Below are positions 37,963-46,283 of a DNA stretch of 64,000 nt, piece after piece; within the stretch, counting starts at the first letter, position 1; every line of letters begins with the position of its first letter. The stretch covers positions 62,001 through 126,000 of the forward strand of contig NZ_QPJK01000009.1 in the NCBI RefSeq assembly GCF_003337555.1, read 5' to 3'. Position numbers and translations under genes: made by a program. A model generated the notes under the pieces. It saw only the letters and a list, made by a program, of their open reading frames with translations. It searched no databases and was not told where the DNA came from. Source of the DNA: Pseudorhodoferax soli (GTDB lineage: Bacteria > Pseudomonadota > Gammaproteobacteria > Burkholderiales > Burkholderiaceae_C).

Positions 37963-37963
37963 C

Positions 37964-38329
37964 GTGCTGAGCCCACAGCTGTTTCGCTTCCTGCTGGTCG
38001 GCGTGCTCAACACCGCCGTCGGCTACGGTTTGTTCGCAGGATTTACCTGGCTGGGCCTGCCTTATCCTGTGGCCATTGGCTTGGCCACGCTGCTGGGCAT
38101 CGCCTTCAATTTCCAGAGTACCGGCCGGATCGTTTTCGGTGGCGCGCAGGCATCCCGGCTGTGGCGCTTCGTTGCAGTCTACGGGGTTGTTTATCTGATC
38201 AACGTCGCGGCGCTGTCGGTATTGCTGCGCACCGGCATGGACATCTACCTGGCCAACGGCCTGCTGGTTTTGCCACTTGCGTTGATCGCCTTCGTACTCC
38301 AAAAAAAGATCGTCTTCGCTTCGTCATGA
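37964..38329 (+). CDS. GtrA family membrane protein
   Basis: Small inner-membrane protein of 121 residues with four predicted membrane helices: FRFLLVGVLNTAVGYGLFAGF, VAIGLATLLGIAFNF, FVAVYGVVYLINVAALSVL and LLVLPLALIAFVLQKKIVF. FLLVGVLNT and FVLQKKIVF are GtrA marks. GtrA proteins are thought to flip undecaprenyl-phosphate-linked sugars made by GtrB across the membrane. GTG at 37964 is the start, one base after the transketolase stop. It overlaps the GtrB-like gene by four bases. Confidence 0.88.
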   Translation: MLSPQLFRFLLVGVLNTAVGYGLFAGFTWLGLPYPVAIGLATLLGIAFNFQSTGRIVFGGAQASRLWRFVAVYGVVYLINVAALSVLLRTGMDIYLANGLLVLPLALIAFVLQKKIVFASS

Positions 38330-39258
38330 AAAACATCACTGTCGTCACGCCCTGCTACAACGAAGAGGACAACGTCGAAGAGGTCTACCGGCAGGCCAAG
38401 GCCGTCTTCGCTGGGATCAGCGATGTGCAGTACGAACATCTCTTCATCGACAACTGCTCCACCGATCGGACGGTGGAGCTTTTGCGCGGCATTGCTGCCG
38501 CCGATCCGGCGGTCAAGGTCATCCTGAACGCGCGCAATTTTGGCCACATCCGTTCTCCGTACTACGGTTTGCTGGAGGCCCGTGGCGATGCGGTCATTTT
38601 GCTGGTGGCGGATTTGCAGGACCCGCCTGAGCTCATGGTGGAATTCGTTCGCCAATGGCAGCAGGGCCACAAACTCGTCGTCGCCGTTAAGCCCAGTGCG
38701 GATGAGTCGGGCGCCATGTTCGCCATTCGACGGCTCTACTACCGCATGGTGACCCGGATCGCAGACGTGAAGTTGATCCAGAATTTCACCGGCTTTGGCC
38801 TGTACGACCGCGCGGTGCTGGAGCAGTTGCGGCGCATCGACGATCCGTATCCCTATCTGCGTGGCCTGGTGTCCGAAGTGGGCTATGAGGCGGTGCAGAT
38901 TCCCTACAACCAGCCACGCCGCAAGCGCGGCATCACCAAGAACAATTTCTACACGCTTTACGATATTGCGATGCTTGGCATCACGTCGCATTCGCGCATT
39001 CCGTTGCGCATCGCAACGATGGTAGGGTTTGCGTTGTCTGGGCTGAGCCTTCTTGTGTCGCTCGTTTACTTGGTGCTGAAGCTGTTCTTCTGGGCACAGT
39101 TTTCGGCCGGCACTGCGCCGATTCTCATCGGCATGTTTTTCTTTGCATCGGTCCAGCTCTTTTTTATCGGGCTGCTGGGCGAATATGTGGGTTCGATCCT
39201 CACTCATGTGATGAAGCGACCGCTCGTTGTTGAGCGCGAACGAATCAATTGGGAGTGA
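38326..39258 (+). CDS. GtrB-like undecaprenyl-phosphate glycosyltransferase
   Basis: GT2 enzyme of 310 residues with two C-terminal membrane helices. The catalytic domain reads ITVVTPCYNEEDNVEEVY, FIDNCSTDRTVELL, DLQDPPELM (the DxD-like site) and RRKRGITKNNFYTLYDIAMLG. Membrane segments are near residues 223-250 and 260-290. GtrB enzymes load a hexose from a nucleotide sugar onto undecaprenyl phosphate. Together with GtrA this supplies sugar to a periplasmic transferase; the polytopic proteins at 27299 and 29193 are possible users (inference). Confidence 0.88.
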   Translation: MKNITVVTPCYNEEDNVEEVYRQAKAVFAGISDVQYEHLFIDNCSTDRTVELLRGIAAADPAVKVILNARNFGHIRSPYYGLLEARGDAVILLVADLQDPPELMVEFVRQWQQGHKLVVAVKPSADESGAMFAIRRLYYRMVTRIADVKLIQNFTGFGLYDRAVLEQLRRIDDPYPYLRGLVSEVGYEAVQIPYNQPRRKRGITKNNFYTLYDIAMLGITSHSRIPLRIATMVGFALSGLSLLVSLVYLVLKLFFWAQFSAGTAPILIGMFFFASVQLFFIGLLGEYVGSILTHVMKRPLVVERERINWE

Positions 39259-39296
39259 TGTCCGCCGCCAGTGGGGGCATCGCGATGGCAACAAAA

Positions 39297-40031
39297 CTAC
39301 GTCTTGAGGTATTTCCAGAATGCTCGCGACGTCCATACCTTTACTAGGCTGCGAATGTGCCAGTAGAGGTGCTGCCAGTTGCGATGGCTTGCCCGCTGGG
39401 CATCATGTATGGCTGTATGTTCCTCGAAGACGGTAAGACTCCATCCGTGCAGCTTCAGTCGCGCGCATATATCGAAATCTTCACCATACATGTAGAAGCG
39501 CTCATCGAAGCCGTAGACGCTTTCGTAGGCTTCAGAGCGAAAAAGCATGAACATTCCAGGAATCCAGGCGGGGTATGGCGGGGGGTTATAGCCAGGCCTG
39601 TGCCGGAGCAAAATTTCTCGGGGGGTCAGGATTTCTCGGTAGGGTTCGGGGCAACTCTTTCCCGGCTCCAAGATTCTTGGCGCAAGTACGCCGCTGGCGA
39701 GTTCTGCCTCTGCCAGCATCGGCGACAGCACATCGGTGTCAAGACGCATGTCTGGGTTGAGTACGAGAAACCACGGAGTGCCGCACCGCGCGAAAGCGGC
39801 GTTGTGATTCGCGCCGAACCCACGAGGGCAGGTGTTCGTGATCCTTTCGACCGCGAAACTCCATGGCCTATCGGCCACTAGCTCTAGCTCCGGCCGGTTG
39901 ACCGTAAGGACCACCTTGGCGATCAGTTCGGCGCAATGGGTCTCCAACTGTTCCAGAAGCGGCAGCAGTAGCACTTGCTGTCCATGGCTGACGATTGAAA
40001 CGGTGATCGGTCGGGAGGAGAGAGCTGGCAT
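39297..40031 (-). CDS. GT2 glycosyltransferase, rhamnosyltransferase-like
   Basis: Cytosolic enzyme of 244 residues, the only minus-strand gene in the locus. The GT2 fold begins TVSIVSHGQQ. LVLNPDMRLD carries the DxD-type metal site, and GFDERFYMYGEDFDICARLKLHGW is the acceptor-side block common in WbbL-like rhamnosyltransferases. Because the locus makes dTDP-rhamnose, rhamnose transfer is a fair guess. It converges with the GtrB-like gene (38 bases between) and diverges from the WecA-like gene (40 bases). Confidence 0.82.
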   Translation of the reverse strand: MPALSSRPITVSIVSHGQQVLLLPLLEQLETHCAELIAKVVLTVNRPELELVADRPWSFAVERITNTCPRGFGANHNAAFARCGTPWFLVLNPDMRLDTDVLSPMLAEAELASGVLAPRILEPGKSCPEPYREILTPREILLRHRPGYNPPPYPAWIPGMFMLFRSEAYESVYGFDERFYMYGEDFDICARLKLHGWSLTVFEEHTAIHDAQRASHRNWQHLYWHIRSLVKVWTSRAFWKYLKT

Positions 40032-40071
40032 GGTCTAATTTCGCGCAGGGAATTCTAGGTTCCCTTCTCCC

Positions 40072-41175
40072 ATGGTCTTCCTCGTCGTCTTCAGCTTCTT
40101 CATCTCCGCCATCGCGGCATTCGTGGTCATCCGGCTCGCGCGCCGCCACGCCCGCCAGTACGCGCACGACCTGCCGCAGCGCTTCCACCTCGGCCACATT
40201 CCCCGCATCGGCGGCCTTGGCATCTTCTTCGGCCTCGTCATCGCCTGGGCCTACGCCGGCACTCCTCAAGCCGCGTCCCTCAACGTCGACTGGCGCGCCA
40301 ACTCCACCTTCCTTTGGCTCATGGCCATGTGCATGGCCCCCGCTGTCTTCGCCGGCATCGCCGAGGACATGACCCAGCGCCTGCGTGCCCGCCTGCGCCT
40401 GGGCCTGACCGCGCTCTCCGCCATCCTGCTGTGCTGGCTGCTGAACCTGGGCGTGCGCCGCATCGGCTTCGCCCCGCTCGACGACTGGCTCCAGGCCGCC
40501 CCGCTTGCTGCCGCCATCTTCGCCATGGTCGCCATCGCCGGCCTGCCGCACGCCTTCAACCTCATCGACGGCTACAACGGCCTCGCGGGCATGGTCGCGA
40601 TCCTCATCAGCCTGGCGCTGATCCATGTGGCCCTGCAGGTCGGCGACCGGCAGCTCGCCGCCATGCTGGCCTGCCTGGTGGGCGCCACGGGCGGCTTCCT
40701 GCTCTGGAACTATCCCTACGGCAAGATCTTTGCGGGCGATGGCGGGGCCTATGTCTGGGGACTGGTGATCGCCGTGGCCTGTGTGCTGCTGGTGCAGCGC
40801 CACCCCACCGTGTCGCCCTGGTTCCCGATGCTGCTGCTGATGTATCCGGTCGGTGAGACGCTGTTCTCCATCTACCGCAAGCTCGCACGCGGCCAGTCGC
40901 CCAGCACGGCCGATGCCCTTCACCTGCACCAACTGATCTTTCGCCGCATCGTGCGCGTGGTGTTCGAGGACGACGAGGCCAGCGACCTGCTGGCGCGCAA
41001 CAACCGCACCTCGCCCTACCTCTGGATCTTCTCGCTGCTGACCGTGGTGCCGGCCGTCATGTTCTGGAGCAACACCCCCGTGCTGGCCGCGTTCTGCGTG
41101 CTGTTCGTGGTCACTTATGTCGGCGCCTACCTCATGATCATCCGCTTCAAGGTCCCGCGCTGGCTGGGGAAGTGA
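40072..41175 (+). CDS. WecA-like undecaprenyl-phosphate sugar-1-phosphate transferase
   Basis: Inner-membrane enzyme of 367 residues with about ten membrane helices, of the MraY/WecA/WbpL family. Motifs: [44 protein letters not shown] (conserved Asp and Asn), FAGDGGAY and [10 protein letters not shown] (HLHH-type loop). It starts the glycan by moving an N-acetylhexosamine-1-phosphate to undecaprenyl phosphate. It is the probable initiating enzyme for this O-polysaccharide. The last codons and stop are duplicated in a 14-bp tandem repeat. Confidence 0.9.
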   Translation: MVFLVVFSFFISAIAAFVVIRLARRHARQYAHDLPQRFHLGHIPRIGGLGIFFGLVIAWAYAGTPQAASLNVDWRANSTFLWLMAMCMAPAVFAGIAEDMTQRLRARLRLGLTALSAILLCWLLNLGVRRIGFAPLDDWLQAAPLAAAIFAMVAIAGLPHAFNLIDGYNGLAGMVAILISLALIHVALQVGDRQLAAMLACLVGATGGFLLWNYPYGKIFAGDGGAYVWGLVIAVACVLLVQRHPTVSPWFPMLLLMYPVGETLFSIYRKLARGQSPSTADALHLHQLIFRRIVRVVFEDDEASDLLARNNRTSPYLWIFSLLTVVPAVMFWSNTPVLAAFCVLFVVTYVGAYLMIIRFKVPRWLGK

Positions 41176-41189
41176 AGCTGGGGAAGTGA
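41163..41189. repeat. 14-bp tandem duplication at the end of the WecA-like gene
   Basis: GCTGGGGAAGTGA at 41163-41175 is repeated exactly at 41177-41189 with one base between. The first copy holds the last codons and TGA stop of the transferase; the second is non-coding. This looks like a recent slippage duplication. Confidence 0.8.
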
Positions 41190-41203
41190 CACACAGCGAC
41201 CCC

Positions 41204-41209
41204 TACAAT
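41204..41209 (+). promoter_or_regulatory. Candidate -10 of argB
   Basis: TACAAT at 41204-41209 is a near-consensus -10 hexamer, 37 bases before the argB ATG. No clear -35 is seen at the right distance. A CCGGAG ribosome site follows at about 41232-41237. Confidence 0.45.
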
Positions 41210-41245
41210 CCGCGCCAGTTTTCAGCAGCCTCCGGAGTGCCCGCC

Positions 41246-42151
41246 ATGACCAGCCCCACCGAGCCCGACCTGTCTGCCATCGCCCCGCGCGACAAGGCCG
41301 AGATCCTGGCCCAGGCCCTGCCGTACATCCGCAAGTTCCACGGCAAGACCATCGTCATCAAGTACGGCGGCAACGCCATGACCGATCCGGCCCTGCAGGC
41401 CGATTTCGCCGAAGACGTGGTGCTGCTCAAGCTGGTCGGCATGAATCCCGTGGTGGTGCATGGCGGCGGCCCGCAGATCGAGACCGCGCTCAAGCGCCTG
41501 GGCAAGACCGGCCACTTCATCCAGGGCATGCGCGTGACCGACGCCGAGACCATGGAAGTCGTCGAATGGGTGTTGGCGGGCGAGGTGCAACAGGACATCG
41601 TGGGCCTCATCAACCAGGCCGGCGGCAAGGCCGTGGGCCTGACGGGGCGCGACGGCGGCCTGATCCGCGCCCAGCAGCTCAAGCTGGCCGACCAGGCCGA
41701 CCCGACCAAGCTGCACGATGTTGGGCAGGTCGGCGACATCGTGGCCATCGACCCCAGCGTGGTCAAGGCGCTGCAGGACGACCAGTTCATCCCCGTCATC
41801 AGCCCCATCGGCTTCGGCGAGAGCAACGAGAGCTACAACATCAACGCCGACGTGGTGGCCAGCAAGCTGGCCACGGTGCTGCAGGCCGAGAAGCTCATGA
41901 TGCTGACCAACATCCCGGGCGTGCTGAACAAGGCTGGCGAACTGCTGACCGAACTCACCTCGCGCGAGATCGACGAGCTGATCGCCGATGGCACCATCTC
42001 CGGCGGCATGCTGCCCAAGCTGGCCGGCGCGATCGACGCGGCCAAGAGCGGCGTCAACGCCGTGCACATCGTCGACGGCCGCGTGCCGCACGCGATGCTG
42101 CTCGAGATCCTGACCGACCAGGCCTACGGCACCATGATCCGCGCGCGCTGA
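41246..42151 (+). CDS. argB: Acetylglutamate kinase
   Basis: Second step of arginine synthesis; phosphorylates N-acetyl-L-glutamate in the cytosol. 301 residues. Visible blocks are [65 protein letters not shown] and [12 protein letters not shown]. The N-terminal arm of about 20 residues is typical of the hexameric, arginine-inhibited form. The ATG at 41246 follows a CCGGAG site. It is followed 17 bases on by slmA. Confidence 0.97.
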   Translation: MTSPTEPDLSAIAPRDKAEILAQALPYIRKFHGKTIVIKYGGNAMTDPALQADFAEDVVLLKLVGMNPVVVHGGGPQIETALKRLGKTGHFIQGMRVTDAETMEVVEWVLAGEVQQDIVGLINQAGGKAVGLTGRDGGLIRAQQLKLADQADPTKLHDVGQVGDIVAIDPSVVKALQDDQFIPVISPIGFGESNESYNINADVVASKLATVLQAEKLMMLTNIPGVLNKAGELLTELTSREIDELIADGTISGGMLPKLAGAIDAAKSGVNAVHIVDGRVPHAMLLEILTDQAYGTMIRAR

Positions 42152-42168
42152 GCGCAGGCCGCCACCGC

Positions 42169-42822
42169 ATGCCCGAAGACGCCGCCCTGCCGACCACAAC
42201 GTCCGAAGGCGCGGAGGACGCCGCCGCTGCCGCCGCGCCGCGCAAGCGGCCCAAGCCAGGCGAACGCCGGCTGCAGATCCTGCAGACCCTGGCCGCCATG
42301 CTCGAGCAGCCCGGCGCCGAGCGCGTGACCACGGCGGCCCTGGCCGGCCGCCTGCAGGTCAGCGAGGCCGCGCTGTACCGCCACTTCGCCAGCAAGGCCC
42401 AGATGTTCGAGGGCCTGATCGAGTTCATCGAGCAGAGCGTGTTCCAGCTGGTCGGCGCCATCGCCGCTGACGAGGCCGCCAGCGGCACGCAGCAGGCGCG
42501 CAGCATCCTGTCGGTGCTGCTGCAGTTCGGCGAGAAGAACCCCGGCATGGTGCGCGTGATGGTCGGCGACGCACTGGTGCTCGAGCACGAGCGTCTGCAG
42601 GGCCGCATGAACCAGTTCTTCGACCGCATCGAGTCCAGCCTGCGCCAGTGCCTGCGGCCGGCGTTGGCCGGGGAGGGCGCGGCCACGCCCACGGTGGACG
42701 CCCATGTGCAGGCCTCGGTGCTGACGGCCTTTGCCATCGGCCGCCTGCAGCGCTTCGCGCGTTCGGGCTTTCGCCGGCTGCCGACCGAGCAGCTGGACGC
42801 CAGCCTGCAGCGCCTGCTGTAG
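42169..42822 (+). CDS. slmA: Nucleoid occlusion factor SlmA (TetR fold)
   Basis: TetR-family protein of 217 residues. The helix-turn-helix is VTTAALAGRLQVSEAALYRHFASKAQMFEGLIEFIEQSVF, which closely follows SlmA. SlmA binds chromosomal sites and blocks FtsZ ring assembly over the nucleoid. An acidic, Ala-rich N-terminal extension (residues 1-35) precedes the domain. The position directly after argB is usual in beta-proteobacteria and supports the name. Confidence 0.85.
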   Translation: MPEDAALPTTTSEGAEDAAAAAAPRKRPKPGERRLQILQTLAAMLEQPGAERVTTAALAGRLQVSEAALYRHFASKAQMFEGLIEFIEQSVFQLVGAIAADEAASGTQQARSILSVLLQFGEKNPGMVRVMVGDALVLEHERLQGRMNQFFDRIESSLRQCLRPALAGEGAATPTVDAHVQASVLTAFAIGRLQRFARSGFRRLPTEQLDASLQRLL

Positions 42823-42835
42823 CCAGGGTTTACCC

Positions 42836-42856
42836 GCGGCTTTGCCGCTTTGTCAC
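42836..42856 (+). terminator. Possible short terminator after slmA
   Basis: GCGGC-TTT-GCCGC (42836-42848) could form a five-pair stem directly followed by TTTGTCACTTT. The stem is short and the T-run is broken, so strength is doubtful. It lies 14 bases after the slmA stop. Confidence 0.35.
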
Positions 42857-42864
42857 TTTGCGCC

Positions 42865-42915
42865 AATGGCCCCAGCCATTCGGCCATTGATGGCGTGCGG
42901 GGCGCTCCAGATACT
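42865..42915 (+). promoter_or_regulatory. Promoter region of the nitronate monooxygenase-ligase group, with inverted repeat
   Basis: AATGGCC (42865-42871) and GGCCATT (42882-42888) form an inverted repeat with a 10-base gap. GATACT at 42910-42915 is a usable -10. GGCCA at 42882 lies 28 bases before it, the same distance as at the two AraC-type promoters further on. The upstream half-site (CGCCA at 42861) is looser and 21 bases away, so shared regulation is only possible. Confidence 0.35.
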
Positions 42916-42922
42916 GCGCCGC

Positions 42923-43900
42923 ATGCCACATCCCCTCTTCCAACACCTGCGCCTGCCCGTCATCGCCTCGCCGCTGTTCATCATCAGCGTGCCGCAGTTG
43001 GTGATCGCGCAGTGCAAGGCCGGCATCGTCGGCTCCATGCCCGCCCTCAACGCCCGCCCGGCCGAGCTGCTGGACGACTGGCTGGCCGAGATCACCGAGA
43101 CGCTGGCCGCGCACGACCGCGCCCATCCCGAGGCACCGGCCGCGCCGTTCGCGATCAACCAGATCGTCCACAAGAGCAACGACCGGCTCGACCACGACAT
43201 GGCCGTCTGCGCCAAGTACAAGGTGCCGCTGACCATCACGTCGCTCGGCGCGCGCACCGAGATCAACGACGCCGTGCACGCCTGGGGCGGCATCGTCATG
43301 CACGACGTGATCAACGACCGCTTCGCGCACAAGGCGGTGGAAAAAGGCGCCGACGGCCTGATCGCCGTGGCCAGCGGCGCCGGGGGCCATGCCGGCACCA
43401 CCAGCCCGTTCGCGCTGATCCAGGAGATCCGCCGCTGGTTCACGGGCCCGCTGGCGCTGTCGGGCTCCATCGCCAGCGGCGATGCGATCCTGGCCGCACA
43501 AGCGCTGGGCGCCGACTTCGCCTACATCGGCTCGGCCTTCATCGCGACCGAAGAGGCCCGCGCCGCCGAGGCCTACAAGCAGATGATCGTCGACAGCAGC
43601 AGCGAGGACATCGTCTACTCCAACCTGTTCACGGGCGTGCACGGCAACTACCTCAAGCCTTCGATCCGCAACGCCGGCCTGTACCCGGACCGGCTTGAGA
43701 CCAGCGATCCCTCGGCCATGAACTTCGGCAGCAACCGCGTCAAGCCCTGGAAGGATGTCTGGGGCTGCGGCCAGGGCATCGGCGCCATCTCGGCGGTGCA
43801 GCCGGCCGGCCAGGTCGTGGCCCGCATGGCGCGCGAGTACGCCGCTGCGCGTGCGCGCATCGCCGTGCCGCTGCGCCAGCCTGAAGCCGTCGCCGCGTGA
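42923..43900 (+). CDS. Nitronate monooxygenase / 2-nitropropane dioxygenase family protein
   Basis: FMN-dependent TIM-barrel enzyme of 325 residues. It shows LPVIASPLFIISVPQLVIAQCKAGIVGSMPAL, MHDVINDRFAHKAVEKGADGLIAVASGAGGHAGTTSPFALI and GSIASGDAILAAQALGADFAYIGSAFIAT, the phosphate-binding pattern of this family. Many members oxidise alkyl nitronates, others are quinone or enoyl reductases. It heads a group with two hotdog proteins and an acyl-CoA ligase, which hints at a CoA-linked substrate instead of a nitronate. The start at 42923 (MPHPLFQHL) was chosen on family alignment. Confidence 0.85.
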   Translation: MPHPLFQHLRLPVIASPLFIISVPQLVIAQCKAGIVGSMPALNARPAELLDDWLAEITETLAAHDRAHPEAPAAPFAINQIVHKSNDRLDHDMAVCAKYKVPLTITSLGARTEINDAVHAWGGIVMHDVINDRFAHKAVEKGADGLIAVASGAGGHAGTTSPFALIQEIRRWFTGPLALSGSIASGDAILAAQALGADFAYIGSAFIATEEARAAEAYKQMIVDSSSEDIVYSNLFTGVHGNYLKPSIRNAGLYPDRLETSDPSAMNFGSNRVKPWKDVWGCGQGIGAISAVQPAGQVVARMAREYAAARARIAVPLRQPEAVAA

Positions 43901-44220
43901 GCACGGCCGCCACCGCCGTCTGCGTCGCGCCGCAGGCGGCCGCTGCCAGCCACCGCAGCCAGGCCATCGCGCTGCTCGACGCTGCACTGGTCGCCGCCGC
44001 GCTGGCCCGCAACCCCGATGCGCAGGCGGTCGACGTGATCGATCTGCACCTGGGCTTCGTGCAGCCCGGGGGCGCCGGCCTGCATGCCGAGGGCCAGGTC
44101 ACGGGCGGCGGCCGCTCCGTCTGCTTCTGCGAAGCCGAGCTGCGCAACGCTGCCGGCCAGCTCGTGGCACGCGCCATGGGCACGCTGCGCTACCGCCATC
44201 CGCCCTCTCCTGGAGCCTGA
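43897..44220 (+). CDS. Short hotdog-fold thioesterase-like protein
   Basis: Protein of 107 residues that looks like the C-terminal two-thirds of a PaaI-type hotdog domain: AIALLDAALVAAALARN corresponds to the central helix, and AVDVIDLHLGFVQPG...LHAEGQV to the following strands. The first strand and the HGG loop of typical members are missing. GTG at 43897 overlaps the preceding stop by four bases. It may need a partner, perhaps the full-length hotdog protein at 45743, or be a degenerate paralogue. Confidence 0.6.
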   Translation: MSTAATAVCVAPQAAAASHRSQAIALLDAALVAAALARNPDAQAVDVIDLHLGFVQPGGAGLHAEGQVTGGGRSVCFCEAELRNAAGQLVARAMGTLRYRHPPSPGA

Positions 44221-44222
44221 AG

Positions 44223-45743
44223 ATGTACCTGACCCAAGGCCTGCACCGTTCGCTGCAGCGCCACCCCGACAAGACCGCGCTGCGCCACCTCGCGCCCGAC
44301 GCTGAGCGTGCCTACACCTTCACCCAGCTGCTCGACCAGGTCGCGCGCCGGGCCGCCGTGCTGCGCGCGCGCGGCATCGCCCCCGGCGAGCGCGTGGCGC
44401 TGCTGGCGCCCAACGACGACGCCATGGTCATGGGCCTCCTGGCCTGCTGGTGGCTGGGCGCCGTGGCCTGCCCGCTCAACACGCGCTGGAGCGTGCCCGA
44501 GCTGCGTTACGCCCTGGCCGACTGCGGCGCGCCGCTGCTGCTGGCCGATGCCAGCTTCTCCGGCCCCTGCGCGGAACTGGCCGATCTGGCGCAGGTGCTG
44601 CCCATGGCCGAATTCGCCGCGCAGGCGGCCGCCACAGCCCCGGTGGACGACGCGCGCGTGGGCGGCGAGGCCCTGGCCGCCATCCTCTACACGGGCGGCA
44701 CCACGGGCCGCTCCAAGGGCGTGATGCTCACGCACCTGAACTTCTGGTCGGCATCGATGACGCGCGGGGCTGAACTCAACAACGCGCCCGACAGCGTCTC
44801 GCTGCTGGTGGCGCCGCTGTTCCATGTGGCGGGCCTCGGCAGGCTGATCGGCCAGAGCATCGTGGGCGGCAGCTGGGTCACCATGCCGCAGTTCCGCGCC
44901 GAGATCGTGCTCGATGCGATCTTCACGCACGGCATCACCGACACCATCGTCGTGCCCACCATGCTGCAGGCGCTGCTGGAGGCGCCCAACTTCGACGCCG
45001 CCAAGGTGCAGAGCCTGAACCGCATCGCCTTCGGTGCCGCACCCATGCCGCCCGACCTGCTCGACCGCGCGCTGGCCACCTGGCCGAACGCCGAGTTCTT
45101 CCAGGCCTACGGCCTGACCGAGACCTCGGGCGCGGCCTGCATCAACCTGCCGGCCAACCACCGGCCCGGCGCGCCGGCAGAGCGCCTGCGCTCCGTGGGC
45201 CGCGCCGGCCTGGGCGCGGAGATCCGCATCGTCGACCCCGAGGGGCGCGAGTGCGCGCGCGGCGAGGTGGGCGAGATCGTCATCCGCGGCCCCATGGTCA
45301 CCAGTGGCTACTGGAAGCTGCCCGAGGTCTCGGCCCAGGCCCTGCGCAACGGCTGGCTGCACACCGGCGACGGCGGCCGCATGGACGAGAACGGCTTCAT
45401 CTTCATCGCCGACCGCCTGAAGGACATGATCATCAGCGGCGGCGAGAACGTCTACTCCGGCGAGGTCGAGGCCGCGCTGCGCAGCCACGGCGATGTGGTC
45501 GACGCCGCCGTCATCGGCGTGCCCGACGCGCGCTGGGGCGAGGCCGTGCACGCGGTGGTGGTGCTGCGCCCCGGCGTGGCCGAGAGCGCCGAGCTCGCGG
45601 ATGCCATCAAGGCCCATTGCCGCACGCGGCTGGCGGGCTACAAGTGCCCGCGCAGCCTGGCCTTTGCGGCCGCGCTGCCGCTGTCGGCTGCCGGCAAGGT
45701 GCTCAAGACCCAGCTGCGTGCCGAGCACGCGAAGAAGCCCTGA
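44223..45743 (+). CDS. AMP-forming acyl-CoA synthetase
   Basis: Adenylate-forming ligase of 506 residues that activates a carboxylic acid with ATP and CoA. Motifs: ILYTGGTTGRSKGVMLTH, YGLTETSGAA, WLHTGDGGRMDENGF, DRLKDMIISGGENVYSGEVE and the catalytic Lys in SAAGKVLKTQL. This set is common to medium/long-chain fatty acid and aryl-CoA ligases. It starts two bases after the short hotdog gene and its stop overlaps the next hotdog gene. The substrate cannot be read from sequence. Confidence 0.88.
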   Translation: MYLTQGLHRSLQRHPDKTALRHLAPDAERAYTFTQLLDQVARRAAVLRARGIAPGERVALLAPNDDAMVMGLLACWWLGAVACPLNTRWSVPELRYALADCGAPLLLADASFSGPCAELADLAQVLPMAEFAAQAAATAPVDDARVGGEALAAILYTGGTTGRSKGVMLTHLNFWSASMTRGAELNNAPDSVSLLVAPLFHVAGLGRLIGQSIVGGSWVTMPQFRAEIVLDAIFTHGITDTIVVPTMLQALLEAPNFDAAKVQSLNRIAFGAAPMPPDLLDRALATWPNAEFFQAYGLTETSGAACINLPANHRPGAPAERLRSVGRAGLGAEIRIVDPEGRECARGEVGEIVIRGPMVTSGYWKLPEVSAQALRNGWLHTGDGGRMDENGFIFIADRLKDMIISGGENVYSGEVEAALRSHGDVVDAAVIGVPDARWGEAVHAVVVLRPGVAESAELADAIKAHCRTRLAGYKCPRSLAFAAALPLSAAGKVLKTQLRAEHAKKP

Positions 45744-46156
45744 TGGACGCCGCCGAGAGCATGCGGCTGTACAACGCCGTGCCCTTCATGCAGCTGCTGG
45801 GCATCCGGCGCGAGTTCTCCGAGGGTGGCCGCGCGCGCCTGGTGGTCGATGGGCGGCAGGAGCTCGAGAACCCGATCCGCGCCATGCACGGCGGCGTGGT
45901 CGCCACGCTGCTGGACGTGGTCATGGCCAGCGCGGCGGTGTCGAAGATCGGCTTCGCGCGCACCGCCGTCACGCTGGACATGAACATCAGCTATCTGCAG
46001 CCCGGCCGCGGCCGCCTCACCGCCGACGGCGAGGCACTGGCCATCGATGTGGACGGCGACACCGTGCAGTGCCGCGCCGAGGTGCGCGACGACGCCGGCC
46101 GCTGCGTGGCCCGCAGCATGGGCTCGTTCCGCTACCTGCCGCTGCCCGGCGCGTAG
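45743..46156 (+). CDS. PaaI-family hotdog thioesterase
   Basis: Acyl-CoA thioesterase of 137 residues. The conserved loop is NPIRAMHGGVVATLLDVVMASAAV, with the HGG motif and the helix acid; TLDMNISYLQPGRG is the next typical block. It probably hydrolyses aryl- or acyl-CoA to free CoA that has become trapped. The start overlaps the ligase stop by one base. Last gene of this group. Confidence 0.85.
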   Translation: MDAAESMRLYNAVPFMQLLGIRREFSEGGRARLVVDGRQELENPIRAMHGGVVATLLDVVMASAAVSKIGFARTAVTLDMNISYLQPGRGRLTADGEALAIDVDGDTVQCRAEVRDDAGRCVARSMGSFRYLPLPGA

Positions 46157-46171
46157 GCCTTTGATCGATAC

Positions 46172-46227
46172 GGCCATCGTCGCTTGACGAAACGGCCATG
46201 TCCCGGCGGGCCGGCCGCCTCTAGTCT
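46172..46227 (+). promoter_or_regulatory. AraC-type activator site and promoter of the Bug/lipase operon
   Basis: GGCCAT occurs twice as a direct repeat (46172 and 46194, 22 bases apart, two helical turns). TAGTCT at 46222-46227 is the -10, 28 bases after the start of the second repeat. No good -35 is present, as expected when an activator overlaps that region. The same three elements with the same spacings occur before the thiolase operon at 50635-50690, and an AraC-family gene lies between the two operons. Confidence 0.7.
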
Positions 46228-46283
46228 TGCCGGCAAGTTTTTTCAGTAGCACCCGGCCCGTACGCGGCCGCAAGGAGACAAGC

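Noticed and set aside
38301-38307. A7 run in the GtrA-family gene as a frameshift site
   Set aside because: Both the GtrA frame and the overlapping GtrB-like frame are intact and of normal length, so no frameshift is needed.
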